64,000 nt of DNA from GYS-P2D sp964489125 (lineage in GTDB: Bacteria > Bacteroidota > Bacteroidia > Chitinophagales > Saprospiraceae): positions 1 through 64,000 of the forward strand of contig CAZAXY010000004.1 in assembly GCA_964489125.1 (NCBI GenBank). Direction: 5' to 3'. The notes under the pieces are model-generated. The model was not told where the DNA came from, did no database searches, and worked only from the letters and a program-made list of their open reading frames with translations. Below, in pieces: positions 8,786 through 17,314 of the stretch (positions within the stretch are counted from its first letter, which is position 1; every line of letters starts with the position of its first letter). The translations under genes and the position numbers were made by a program.

Positions 8786-10081
8786 CTATGCGCCGATCTT
8801 AATAGAACTTAATAGCTGCAGAGATTGTGGATTCTTGGTATCATATTGATAAAATCCATCGGGACCTATGAGTAATAGCAAATCTGAACTGATAGAAATG
8901 ACATCAAAGGCCCCGATGTCAGTTATGTGAGAGATGAGATTCTCATGAATTTCCTCCAGATTGCCCACATCAAAAACCTTTAGGCCATTGTTGCCCTCAC
9001 AAAGGTATAGCGTCTCTCCTCTTACCGACAATCCATGTGGATGTTCCATCGGAAATGAGGCGATAAGCTCTGGAGAATCCAATCGACTGATATCTATCAC
9101 ATCAAGTTGGTTTATAAAATTTTGACACTCATTACCATCACGTAGTGTGACATATGCTATATCGTCCTGGACCACAACTGGGTCACAAGCCCGAGCATGT
9201 CTAAACGTGGAGATATGCACAGGGTTGGCAGGATCACTATTGTCAAGGATGTGCATCCCATCATTAGCACCAATAAAGATGTTATCCTTATATGGGAATA
9301 TAGTCTCTACGCCCCAATCTAGGTATACCGTATTTACGAGAGTTGGAGTACCGATGTCTTCAGCGTAGAATACCTTCATCGCATAGTTATTGACATAGTA
9401 GAAGTAGTCTCCAATAAATGCAACTCGCGCCAATGATCCGCCGCCGCCTGAGACTTCTGGGACACCCTGACTGGCTACGTCAAAAAACGTAGGGTCAGCA
9501 TTGTTAGTTAAGCTAAAATCAATCAAACTGCTATTATAATATGTGATGCCGTCTATTTCTTTTTCAAAAGGCACCTCTTCATCACACGATACTGCGACTT
9601 CAGTGGTTAAATGTTCGAAATCGACAATAAAAGCTTGACGCTCCTCATCAAAGTAAGCCTCATCTCTGATATTAGGAATGGTATGTGAGATCGTCGGACG
9701 CTGCATATCGCTGATATCGATCACCACGAGATTGTAATAATCATCAGCATAGATAAAGTCTCCTTTCAAGGCGATGTCGATGTTTCCTTCGATGTTGATA
9801 AATCCTACTTGTTGTGGGTTTGATAAATCACTGTTGTCTATGACATGTACACCTTGCAGCTGTTCGTTGATTAATATGTAGTCACCATAGTAATAGATTT
9901 TACCTGGATTTTCGAGGCTGCGTTGTCCTTCATAGCTTACCTCAGGATTGAGCTCTTCTGCGCTCTTATAAATGGGGACATATGCATCAAATGTGTAAGT
10001 CTCTTCACATCCCTGGTCACAGCTCATAAACAAGAGCGTAAAATTAAGTGAGAAGACCAGTAATAGTGAAGAGCGCATCAT
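8786..10081 (-). CDS. LVIVD-repeat lipoprotein
   Basis: A 431-residue predicted lipoprotein (signal ending LLFMSC) built from LVIVD-type beta-propeller repeats. Repeat cores such as LQGVHVIDNSDLSNPQQVGF, YNLVVIDISDMQRPTISHTI, NDGMHILDNSDPANPVHIST and NQLDVIDISRLDSPELIASF recur about every 45-50 residues. Such proteins are cell-surface or periplasmic and have no known enzymatic role. Two adjacent ATGs (10081, 10078) could start it. It follows the HupE-like gene on the same strand with a 51-base gap. Confidence 0.88.
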   Translation of the reverse strand: MMRSSLLLVFSLNFTLLFMSCDQGCEETYTFDAYVPIYKSAEELNPEVSYEGQRSLENPGKIYYYGDYILINEQLQGVHVIDNSDLSNPQQVGFINIEGNIDIALKGDFIYADDYYNLVVIDISDMQRPTISHTIPNIRDEAYFDEERQAFIVDFEHLTTEVAVSCDEEVPFEKEIDGITYYNSSLIDFSLTNNADPTFFDVASQGVPEVSGGGGSLARVAFIGDYFYYVNNYAMKVFYAEDIGTPTLVNTVYLDWGVETIFPYKDNIFIGANDGMHILDNSDPANPVHISTFRHARACDPVVVQDDIAYVTLRDGNECQNFINQLDVIDISRLDSPELIASFPMEHPHGLSVRGETLYLCEGNNGLKVFDVGNLEEIHENLISHITDIGAFDVISISSDLLLLIGPDGFYQYDTKNPQSLQLLSSIKIGA

Positions 10082-10132
10082 AGGTCAAGTTATGGTTGTA
10101 CATTACCATAACTCATATATGATAAATAACGC

Positions 10133-10687
10133 TTACCTACCCATCAACAAATAAAGTGAGATTACAATACTGATCACCGAAACAAGTAGGGTCCACTGAC
10201 GCTGGCTTAAGCCTATTTTACTAAAAATGTAAGCGGCCATCATGGTCACTGCAACGATGATAATCTGACCTAATTCTACGCCGATATTAAATGCCAATAG
10301 TGGTTGGAGTATACTCTCTTCTTTGCCTAATAATGCTTTAAAAAAATTGCTAAACCCTAAACCATGGACGAGTCCAAATATGGACGTCATCACATAATGT
10401 ATGGTCATATTAGAATGATCTTTTTTCACGATGTTATATACTGCTGTTAACAGTATCGTCAACGGAATCAAAAACTCGACGAGCCCGGCATCAATTGTTA
10501 CAATCTTCAATGCGGATAGGGCAAGTGTCAGGCAGTGTCCTAGAGTGAATGCCGTAACAAGTACAAGTAACTTACGCCATTGGCTGATTGCAAATATGGC
10601 GCATAGGGTCACTATAAATAGAATGTGGTCATAGCCTTGTAAATCAAGGATGTGCTCGAAGCCCAATTGTAGATAGGTCTTAAACAT
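10133..10687 (-). CDS. HupE/UreJ-like membrane protein
   Basis: A 184-residue integral membrane protein with about six transmembrane segments. FEHILDLQGYDHILFIVTL near the N-terminus and FTLGHCLTLALSAL are the His/Asp motifs of the HupE/UreJ_2 family. FGLVHGLGFSNFFKAL gives a further conserved His. These proteins are linked to nickel or other metal uptake in hydrogenase and urease loci, but the Bacteroidota branch has no proven substrate and no hydrogenase or urease gene is nearby. The ATG at 10687 is preferred to a TTG two codons upstream. The upstream T9SS protein gene ends 11 bases before it, so co-transcription is likely. Confidence 0.85.
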   Translation of the reverse strand: MFKTYLQLGFEHILDLQGYDHILFIVTLCAIFAISQWRKLLVLVTAFTLGHCLTLALSALKIVTIDAGLVEFLIPLTILLTAVYNIVKKDHSNMTIHYVMTSIFGLVHGLGFSNFFKALLGKEESILQPLLAFNIGVELGQIIIVAVTMMAAYIFSKIGLSQRQWTLLVSVISIVISLYLLMGR

Positions 10688-10698
10688 ATGCAATAATA

Positions 10699-12537
10699 CT
10701 ACCGTATCAATTGAAAAGTACCCACCTCATCAATTGGCACGCCATTAATTAGAACACCTTTGAGGTGAAATACATATACCCCCTGCTCGCTGGGGTCCCC
10801 GTTAGGGGCTCTGCCATTCCAACCAGTCTCTAATTCCCTCGCTGTATACAGCAATTCCCCCCACTTACTAAAAATGTTGAGATGTTCGATAAACTCAATA
10901 CTTCTGCCTATGGCAGAAACTATGAAATCATCATTGATGCCGTCATCATTGGGCGAAAACGCATTAGGTGTATATATGCGTAGATCTTGGTTGACCCTCA
11001 CATTAAGCGTATCACTTGCCAAGCAGTCCGCTTCAGACTGTGCTAGTATGATTAGTTCTGAATCTTCAAATGGCAAGAATATGAGATTAGTAGTATCTGA
11101 TATTCCTGGAGGTGCTGTGATAACTGTGGTGTTGGCGACAATCTCATTGGATATGATGTCTAATACAATTTCTTCTCCTAAGAATACATCTAAATCTGGT
11201 CCTATCGAGGCAACGAATTCTTCGGGATTATTTAGGATGACTTCTTCTTGCAGAAAACACCCAAATCTATCTAGGATACGTACGTCATGAATGCCAGCGG
11301 GTATCCCATCAGCCAAAGTGTTTGGGAATTCTTGATTGGATACTTCAATATGATAGGGCGGAAACCCATTGGAGATATCGCTTGCCTCAATCACGCCAGT
11401 GGCGGCGCCAAAGCATATGGGATTGCTCGCTACGATATCTGCGACGATGGTAGCACGTGCGATAGTGTCGATAAAATAGGTGATGATACTATCACATCCA
11501 AACTGTGATACGAGCTCTTCGACGAAGATGCCAGGTTCTGTAATTGTGAACCCTGTGATGTCTAATCCTGTACCACCGCAGATGGTATCCATGATTTCAA
11601 AATTTTGCTGGGGAGCCGAGATAATGACAGATTCTGAAAAGAATCGACACTTCTCATTATCGAAATTGGCCTCACCGCCGGCGAAGCTTAATCTATAATT
11701 GTGAGTGCCTTCGGCTAGATTATCAACAGTCAATACACGATCATTGGCACTCATGATAGGAATCCACTCATTGGCCTCCAGCTCCTCCCATTGAAAAAAT
11801 GGATCGTCCAAATTTTGATTGGACTCGAACTCGGCAGTCAGTTGGAGTGGGCTGTCCTCTTGGCAAAAAATGCTATCAATTGCATTTGAGGTGATCGTAC
11901 TCGGCGGGCCACAAGCCCTGAATCTGATATTATCAAGAGCTAAGTCATTACCTATACCTCCAGGAGCATTGTTCATGAGAGATAATTTCACAGAACTTTG
12001 TCCTGGATCTGTGGTGAAGGTAAATGCGAAGGTTTCCCATAGTTCGTTCTGTGGGAGATTTCCAGTTTGGAGGACGACCACATCATCTATCAGAAATGCC
12101 ACATTGGGCTCGATATGGTCTGTCACACCTCGGCGTATGACATTGATAAGGTCTGCGGAAAATTCGAATTGAGTGTTTTCGCATATGCCAGTGATTTCAT
12201 CTTCATAAAATAGGCCTGGCTCAAAATCGGCATTGACGACCATCATATATCCATCGGGATCAGCACTGCTCTCCCGTAGTGGAAGCCACGTGCCAAATAG
12301 ATTGCTCCATGCACCCATATTCTGCGTCAAGATATACTGCCCATCAAATGGGGGGCCGTTTATTACATATTCAAACCCGGGAGCGATTTCTGGATCTACT
12401 AATTGATTGTTGTTCGTGCCACTACCAAAATCGCCATCCTCAAATAGATTAGCTCCTAAGCTACCTTCACATAGGTCTTGAGTGATTCCCATTTGGGCAA
12501 AGAGTAATACGGCTAATATTGTTGTAGCAAGTCTCAC
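10699..12537 (-). CDS. Secreted protein with gliding-motility (T9SS type B) C-terminal domain
   Basis: A 612-residue exported protein. The only plausible start is the GTG at 12537, which opens a signal peptide (MRLATTILAVLLFAQMGITQ). Residues 30-210 form a beta-sandwich-like domain containing TDPGQSSVKLSLMNNAPGG and a paired-Cys end. The middle is a repeat-poor adhesin-like region with SprB-type sequence (VADIVASNPICFGAATG). The last ~90 residues, from IYTPNAFSPNDDGINDDF to GVYVFHLKG, are the CHU_C gliding-motility-associated domain that directs type IX secretion (type B sorting). It probably sits on the surface or is released. Confidence 0.92.
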   Translation of the reverse strand: MRLATTILAVLLFAQMGITQDLCEGSLGANLFEDGDFGSGTNNNQLVDPEIAPGFEYVINGPPFDGQYILTQNMGAWSNLFGTWLPLRESSADPDGYMMVVNADFEPGLFYEDEITGICENTQFEFSADLINVIRRGVTDHIEPNVAFLIDDVVVLQTGNLPQNELWETFAFTFTTDPGQSSVKLSLMNNAPGGIGNDLALDNIRFRACGPPSTITSNAIDSIFCQEDSPLQLTAEFESNQNLDDPFFQWEELEANEWIPIMSANDRVLTVDNLAEGTHNYRLSFAGGEANFDNEKCRFFSESVIISAPQQNFEIMDTICGGTGLDITGFTITEPGIFVEELVSQFGCDSIITYFIDTIARATIVADIVASNPICFGAATGVIEASDISNGFPPYHIEVSNQEFPNTLADGIPAGIHDVRILDRFGCFLQEEVILNNPEEFVASIGPDLDVFLGEEIVLDIISNEIVANTTVITAPPGISDTTNLIFLPFEDSELIILAQSEADCLASDTLNVRVNQDLRIYTPNAFSPNDDGINDDFIVSAIGRSIEFIEHLNIFSKWGELLYTARELETGWNGRAPNGDPSEQGVYVFHLKGVLINGVPIDEVGTFQLIR

Positions 12538-12609
12538 CGTTTAAAACTATGATGTTTAGTGACAACAATAAAGAATATGTCGCAGTGAATGTTTTTTTTG
12601 TCTTGGAGA

Positions 12610-13512
12610 TTAGACTAGGAGCCCTATTCCAAATGAAATCACGAACAATAGAGTTGTAAGAGCCATTTGCTTGAGATATGGATCTAACTCCATAGGTTTA
12701 ACTTTAAGACGTACAGCTCTGAAGTTAATGACGAGGAGTGGGATAACGATTATGAATAGCCATTGAAACCATCTCTCAAAGTGAATCAGTGTAAAATTCA
12801 TAGATGTTACAATTCCTATGATCAGCAGTAGGGCGTGATATCGTACCGCCTTGTCTCGTCCCATCTTCAGTGCCATCGAGTTTTTGCCAGCCATAGCATC
12901 TGACTCCAAGTCTCTGATATTATTCACATTAAGAACCGCCATAGAAAATGCACCACATGATATGGCGGGCAGCAAAATACTCCATTGCCATTGAGCTCGC
13001 TGCAAATAAAAACTGCCGATCACTGATAGCAACCCGAAAAATACGAATACAGAAACATCTCCATAGCCGCGATAACCATATGGATTAGACCCGGCTGTAT
13101 AGTTGATTGATGCCCAAACTGCTAACAGGCCTAGACCTAGAAAAACTATTTTTAGCGGTGTTGATAGGGTAGTCAAAGAGAGTAGGACTACTCCAGATAT
13201 AATCGATAGCCCAGAGGCTATATATATAGCTTTCTTCATTGCCTTGGCGGGTATAACTCCGGACTGTACAGTGCGACTTGGTCCAGTACGATCAGCGTGA
13301 TCTGCTCCATGAATAAAGTCTCCATATTCATTGGCAAGATTGGAGAGCACTTGCAATAGTACCGCAGTCGAGACAGTCAACAGGTAGATCGCCCAATTGA
13401 AAGCACCGAAGTAATGACTCAATATTGCCCCCATAGACACATTGGCGATGGCCAGTGGAAGAGTCCTAAGTCTTGCCGCTTGAATCCAGCTTTTTATCGA
13501 GCTTTCACTCAT
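12610..13512 (-). CDS. menA: 1,4-dihydroxy-2-naphthoate polyprenyltransferase
   Basis: A 300-residue UbiA-superfamily membrane prenyltransferase that attaches the polyprenyl chain to 1,4-dihydroxy-2-naphthoate in menaquinone synthesis. The first Asp-rich motif is in NEYGDFIHGADHADRTGP, with the MenA-specific SRTVQSG following. The second is NVNNIRDLESDAMAGKNSMA. About eight hydrophobic segments are visible. The length is normal, and the ATG at 13512 gives the standard N-terminus (IKSWIQAARLRTLPLA). No other men gene is in the window, so it is transcribed alone or nearly so. Confidence 0.95.
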   Translation of the reverse strand: MSESSIKSWIQAARLRTLPLAIANVSMGAILSHYFGAFNWAIYLLTVSTAVLLQVLSNLANEYGDFIHGADHADRTGPSRTVQSGVIPAKAMKKAIYIASGLSIISGVVLLSLTTLSTPLKIVFLGLGLLAVWASINYTAGSNPYGYRGYGDVSVFVFFGLLSVIGSFYLQRAQWQWSILLPAISCGAFSMAVLNVNNIRDLESDAMAGKNSMALKMGRDKAVRYHALLLIIGIVTSMNFTLIHFERWFQWLFIIVIPLLVINFRAVRLKVKPMELDPYLKQMALTTLLFVISFGIGLLV

Positions 13513-14338
13513 GCTATCGTAACTCAGTTAGTATCAAAATGTTTGTTTGTGCAGCTTATTTTTTGCTTCAAGATTCTAAAAGGTAGTCATATCAAAATCT
13601 TGGATATAGGATTCAAACGCTGTTGCAGATTAACAGTATACTGAGATGTATGTAAGACGAACTTATCAGAGTGACGCTTATTTTTAAAATGCTAAGGATG
13701 TCAAGATAATATTGCTACCTTATGGTTTTGTTGTTAAGGGTGTGTAGACTCAACCCAAAGGTGGACTACATATGCTCTACTTGCAGAAAATTTTTCCCAA
13801 CTTTTAGGGATTACCTGCCATTTTTGTGTCTCTTATATTTGAACTATGTTTTTTTACAACGGTAACTGAACATTAGGACTCTTTACGAATTGCAGAGGAT
13901 TCTGAAGCAACCAAATGTTAATGTTGCACGTAATCCAATCGCTTGGCTTGATATTTGAATTGTTCGAAGAGAGAACCCTTACTGACGTGCTGTTCGACAG
14001 ATAGAACATAGGAATCTACTGTCTGAGAGTAAAAAAACGATATGATCGTATTGGGGGCGTCAAAATCCCCAAAAATAGTGATGGTCTATGTCGTTGAATA
14101 CAAGTAACTTTACGATCGGTCACGAAGGTGTGCCAATCAACTAAATATTGAAATAAATAATTATTAACTTTATTAGAAAGTAGGAAGTAGCAGGAGACGA
14201 TTGGAGTCTCTGTCGTTGGGCTTAGTCTCGAATCTTCTTCTCCTACTTTCGACTTTTTCGAAAGAAGCATATATTCTGGACCTTTGAGGTACCGATTTGT
14301 TGATTCTTTGAAAAACTCAAATTTTTAAAAAATTACAA
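13513..14338. other. Long intergenic region with one paired element
   Basis: This 826-base stretch separates two divergently oriented genes. No ORF in it has coding character. At 14176-14185 (GAAAGTAGGA) and 14241-14250 (TCCTACTTTC) there is a perfect 10-bp inverted repeat around a 55-base centre that itself contains GAGAC/GTCTC pairs. It lies about 90-160 bases before the start of the S74 protein gene and could fold in its leader RNA. No known riboswitch class fits. Confidence 0.4.
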
Positions 14339-15445
14339 ATGAAAAATTTTATTCTTTTATTAGGATTAATGCTGTTCGCAGGAATGGCGATGGGGCAATT
14401 GAAGGTGTTCTCTGATGGTAATACATTAGTAGGAGATAATACTGGTTTAACAGCTGCGGACGAGACATTGCATGTTAATGGTCGAGTATTGATGGAAGAC
14501 GGCAGTGTAGTCAGGACAGGGGCCTCGGCATCGTTGATGTTTGATAGACAAGATGAGTCCGCCTTCATTATTGGTGCGGGTAATGATGCAGGGATGAGCT
14601 GGGATAATCAATTCGATTTCGAGCTTAGAAGTAACACACGTAGTAGAATTGTTAATAATCGATTCATTCAAAATGGCCCATTAAGATTCAACATTTTAGG
14701 AAGTAATGGAAATGTTGGTATAGGTACAGCAGTACCAACACAGAGATTACACGTAAATGGGAATATTTTTGCCACAGGTAATATTACTCCTTCTGATATG
14801 AGATTGAAAAATCTTTTGAAGTCAGACGATCTTCCGGGCTTAAATGAGGTGCTTAAGATTGAGGTAGTTAGATACCAATACAATGGTAAGGCTGGAATTT
14901 CGTCTGTAGAGCCCCACATTGGTGTTGTAGCTCAAGAGTTGCAGAAGATAGCACCAGCTTTGGTTGGAGAATATACGCATGTGGAAGAAGATGAATTTGG
15001 TGAGAAGACTGCAGAAGAGACTTATCTTAATATCCGTGATAGTGAGATCAAGTATATGCTTGTAAACGCTATACAAGAGCAACAGGTTATGATTGAGGAA
15101 TTACAATCACAAATTGAAGAATTGAAAGCTTCTACAACGGCTATTAATGACGGTGTATCCAGTGATGTTGACTTAGTTGATGTGGCGCAGAGCACGTTAG
15201 GTCAAAATAGTCCGAATCCGTACAACGAAGGAACGGTGATTTCTTATTCTGTAGCAGACAATGCTACTTCTGCTAAGATGAATTTTTACAACTTAAGTGG
15301 ACAATTAATCAAGTCCGTTTCTTTACAAAACGGTTCTGGCAAAGTTAACGTTTCGGCTGATGAGTTGCCTTCAGGTACTTATACATACTCTTTAGAAGTT
15401 GATGGTGCTATGATAAGCAACAAGAAAATGGTTAAAATGAGATAA
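14339..15445 (+). CDS. Secreted protein with S74 chaperone domain and T9SS type A tail
   Basis: A 368-residue exported protein. Signal peptide is residues 1-19 (MKNFILLLGLMLFAGMAMG). Residues 20-140 are beta-rich with VGIGTAVPTQRLHVNGN, common before S74 domains. The peptidase_S74 intramolecular chaperone domain spans about 155-250; PSDMRLKN carries the Ser-Asp of the self-cleavage site known in endosialidase tailspikes, and PHIGVVAQELQKIAPALV is its second motif. A coiled coil (IQEQQVMIEELQSQIEEL) follows. The last ~80 residues, from LGQNSPNPYNEGTVISY to KKMVKMR, are a type IX type A sorting tail. Trimerisation is expected from the family. A strong terminator follows. Confidence 0.92.
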   Translation: MKNFILLLGLMLFAGMAMGQLKVFSDGNTLVGDNTGLTAADETLHVNGRVLMEDGSVVRTGASASLMFDRQDESAFIIGAGNDAGMSWDNQFDFELRSNTRSRIVNNRFIQNGPLRFNILGSNGNVGIGTAVPTQRLHVNGNIFATGNITPSDMRLKNLLKSDDLPGLNEVLKIEVVRYQYNGKAGISSVEPHIGVVAQELQKIAPALVGEYTHVEEDEFGEKTAEETYLNIRDSEIKYMLVNAIQEQQVMIEELQSQIEELKASTTAINDGVSSDVDLVDVAQSTLGQNSPNPYNEGTVISYSVADNATSAKMNFYNLSGQLIKSVSLQNGSGKVNVSADELPSGTYTYSLEVDGAMISNKKMVKMR

Positions 15446-15471
15446 GTATTTCTTGTCTTAGAAATTTAAGA

Positions 15472-15507
15472 AGAGACTGTCTCATAAGTAGATAGTCTCT
15501 TTTTTTG
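15472..15507 (+). terminator. Rho-independent terminator
   Basis: AGAGACTGTCT (15472-15482) and AGATAGTCTCT (15490-15500) form an 11-bp stem with one G-U pair and a 7-base loop, followed by seven T. It ends the S74 protein transcript. Confidence 0.9.
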
Positions 15508-15849
15508 TTTGAATCATATTTAGTATTCTATAATATGAGCAGTAAGGGACGAAAAGAGGTCTTTATGTCATATATAATCCAGACCACATAAGCTTGCTCC
15601 CCCCCCCAGTATATATGAGTTTAGAGATAAATATGTTATGAGAGAGGTAATAATAGATAGCATTCATTTCTATGGGATGGAATTATATAAAGAAGTAGAA
15701 GTATAAGGGGCCATTCCTCTAATCCAAGGCTGATGTTAAAGATTATAATTTATGGGTATTTGAATATATCAACTTTATGGGGATATAGGATAATATGTGT
15801 AACTGTCAACTAAGGCAGGTTATAACTGGCAAATCGATACCTCTAATCA
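15508..15849. other. Intergenic, no gene seen; contains a C9 tract
   Basis: AT-rich sequence with no coding signal, lying between a terminator and the left truncated edge of an IS3 remnant. A run of nine C at 15599-15607 is its only odd feature. Confidence 0.4.
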
Positions 15850-16262
15850 AAACATCGTACATACTCTTATCAGAGCAAACTGGATAATGCTGAAGTGGTC
15901 AAGAAGATCTATCAACTCATAAGTATTTAGCCTACGAGTGATAAGGCAATTAGAGGAGTTGTTAGAGTACTATGGAAAGCAGAAGTACATACGTACAGAT
16001 AATGCCCTGAGTTTACTTCTAAGGCTTATAAGGAAAGATGTGAGGACAAGGGAATTATTCGAGTATACGTACCAGGGAAGCCCATCAGAATGTATACATC
16101 GAAAGGTTTAATAGACCATTTAGAGAAGACGTGTTAGACGCTTATTTACTTTGCAGTCTAAAGTAATTTCAGATCATTAGCGATATATGGCGAACTGATT
16201 ATAATGATAATCATCCTCATACAGCAGCCCATAAAAGTTTGGAAATCTTAACCAGCATACTT
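15850..16262 (+). pseudogene. IS3-family orfB remnant (left copy)
   Basis: Fragments of an IS3-family (IS407-like) transposase B subunit read through stops and frame shifts: SKLDNAEVVKKIYQLISI, then PEFTSKAYKERCEDKGIIRV, ERFNRPFREDVLDAYLLCSL and WRTDYNDNHPHTAAHKSL. These are the parts around the second catalytic Asp and the catalytic Glu of the DDE core. The first piece is nearly identical to the orfB at 38440-38704, so both are copies of one element. The 5' half including orfA is missing here. Not functional. Confidence 0.88.
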
Positions 16263-16289
16263 TGGCGCTTAAGCCCAAAGTATGCTGGT
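16251..16289 (+). terminator. Perfect 15-bp hairpin at the 3' end of the IS3 remnant
   Basis: ACCAGCATACTTTGG (16251-16265) pairs perfectly with CCAAAGTATGCTGGT (16275-16289) around a 9-base loop. It sits just after the orfB remnant and before the element's right inverted repeat. There is no clean T-run, so it may protect the transposase gene from outside transcription or simply be part of the IS end. Confidence 0.6.
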
Positions 16290-16311
16290 TTGATCTATAT
16301 ATTTAAATTAT

Positions 16312-16321
16312 AACTGTCTTA
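16312..16321. repeat. Right terminal inverted repeat of the IS3 element
   Basis: AACTGTCTTA here is the exact inverse of the TAAGACAGTT that begins the other copy in its own reading direction (38991-39000). Together they identify the outer ends of the same IS3 element. Confidence 0.7.
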
Positions 16322-16475
16322 AATAGCACGAGGCTTCAAATTCACCTGTTTCTATTGATTTTTCGACCTCGATGTACATAATAACTGGGACTAAGCAAGA
16401 TTTTGTGTTTGGGACAAATTGGAGAAAGGTACTTAACTTTCGTAGACCAAATTTTGGATACAAAATTTGTAAACT

Positions 16476-16616
16476 ATGAAAGAAAAGACACAGAAGTTAT
16501 TAGATGATCTTATTGATCAAATTGATGATGAGAAGCAATTTCGCTTAGTACAAGACCAATTATTCAAACGAGGCATTGAGTCTCTATTAAAGGCTGAGAT
16601 GTCTGCTCTTTCTCTT
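16476..16616 (+). pseudogene. IS256-like transposase, N-terminal fragment
   Basis: The ATG at 16476 opens a frame whose first ~47 residues (for example QDQLFKRGIESLLKAEM) match the start of IS256-family mutator transposases, which normally run to ~400 residues. After SLLKAEMSA the match is lost and the sequence joins a fragment of an unrelated transposase. An inverted repeat CAAATTTT-GGATAC-AAAATTTG at 16448-16469 lies just before the start. Dead remnant. Confidence 0.65.
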
Positions 16617-16790
16617 CCAATCACAAAATTCTGGCTATGCTCTTTTCTTCGGAATCCATACCTCTAATACCTTCAATATTGGCAAGAGGATCAGTCAAAA
16701 GATCAAAATAGCAGCCTAAATATCTCTTGAAAAATCTAGTTACATATCCAACATGGGACAACTATGTCCCTACTTCTAAATATCCCTGAA
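16617..16790 (+). pseudogene. 3' fragment of the IS1182/IS5-like transposase (second copy)
   Basis: Translated on the plus strand with one stop, this reads IPLIPSILARGSVKRSK then YPTWDNYVPTSKYP, almost identical to the C-terminal tail of the minus-strand remnant at 5773-6051. The DNA matches closely over about 140 bases. It is fused directly to the IS256-like fragment, so two IS relics were joined by insertion or deletion. Confidence 0.8.
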
Positions 16791-16936
16791 TAACACCCAG
16801 AGATCTTATTGAGCCTTATAAACCACTCAATATTGTTGATGATTTGTGAGTTGTACTCTTAGTCTACCCATTGTCTATAGAGCAGTTAAGAAACTAAAGG
16901 TGATCAAAGTTTGATTAAGGTATTCTTCAATTATGT

Positions 16937-17308
16937 TTATTTGTTGTACAAATATTTATTTAATATTACGTAAGTAAAGATAGTTCTGGGTGGTATGACC
17001 AAGATTGTTTTTATAAAGTTGCCAAAGACAAAAATTTGATCTATGCAATAAAGAATACTTATACCGAAGATAAAACCGACTATATACAGAGCAAAATATG
17101 CATAACCTTGTTTTAAGGATGCTTTAGATTCAAATGTGAACTTAGTATTAACAATATAGGAGAATAAAATCCCATATATATATACAAGGACATATGTGAT
17201 ATATAGGTTCCAATTTAAGACATTGAGAAAAAAATATAATGCAGAAAGGCCAACCGCCGCATTGATGATTCCGACTAGAGAGAATTTGCTAAATTGGAAT
17301 ATCGACAA
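16937..17308 (-). CDS. GtrA family membrane protein
   Basis: A 123-residue protein with four predicted transmembrane helices. KFSLVGIINAAVGLSALYF and SYIVNTKFTFES are the GtrA signature. GtrA proteins are thought to help flip lipid-linked sugars made by a GtrB-type glycosyltransferase; such an enzyme is encoded nearby at 20071. The start is a TTG at 17308 (TTG-TCG-ATA); no ATG is available. It lies six bases after the transaminase stop codon, so it is the last gene of a four-gene minus-strand operon. Confidence 0.88.
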   Translation of the reverse strand: MSIFQFSKFSLVGIINAAVGLSALYFFLNVLNWNLYITYVLVYIYGILFSYIVNTKFTFESKASLKQGYAYFALYIVGFIFGISILYCIDQIFVFGNFIKTILVIPPRTIFTYVILNKYLYNK

Positions 17309-17314
17309 TATGAT

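Noticed and set aside
13414..13644. ORF overlapping the start of menA on the plus strand
   Set aside because: It runs antisense to menA, has no domain and no ribosome site.
15599..15607. C9 tract as a phase-variation switch
   Set aside because: It lies in non-coding DNA near an IS edge and is not within or close upstream of an intact gene.
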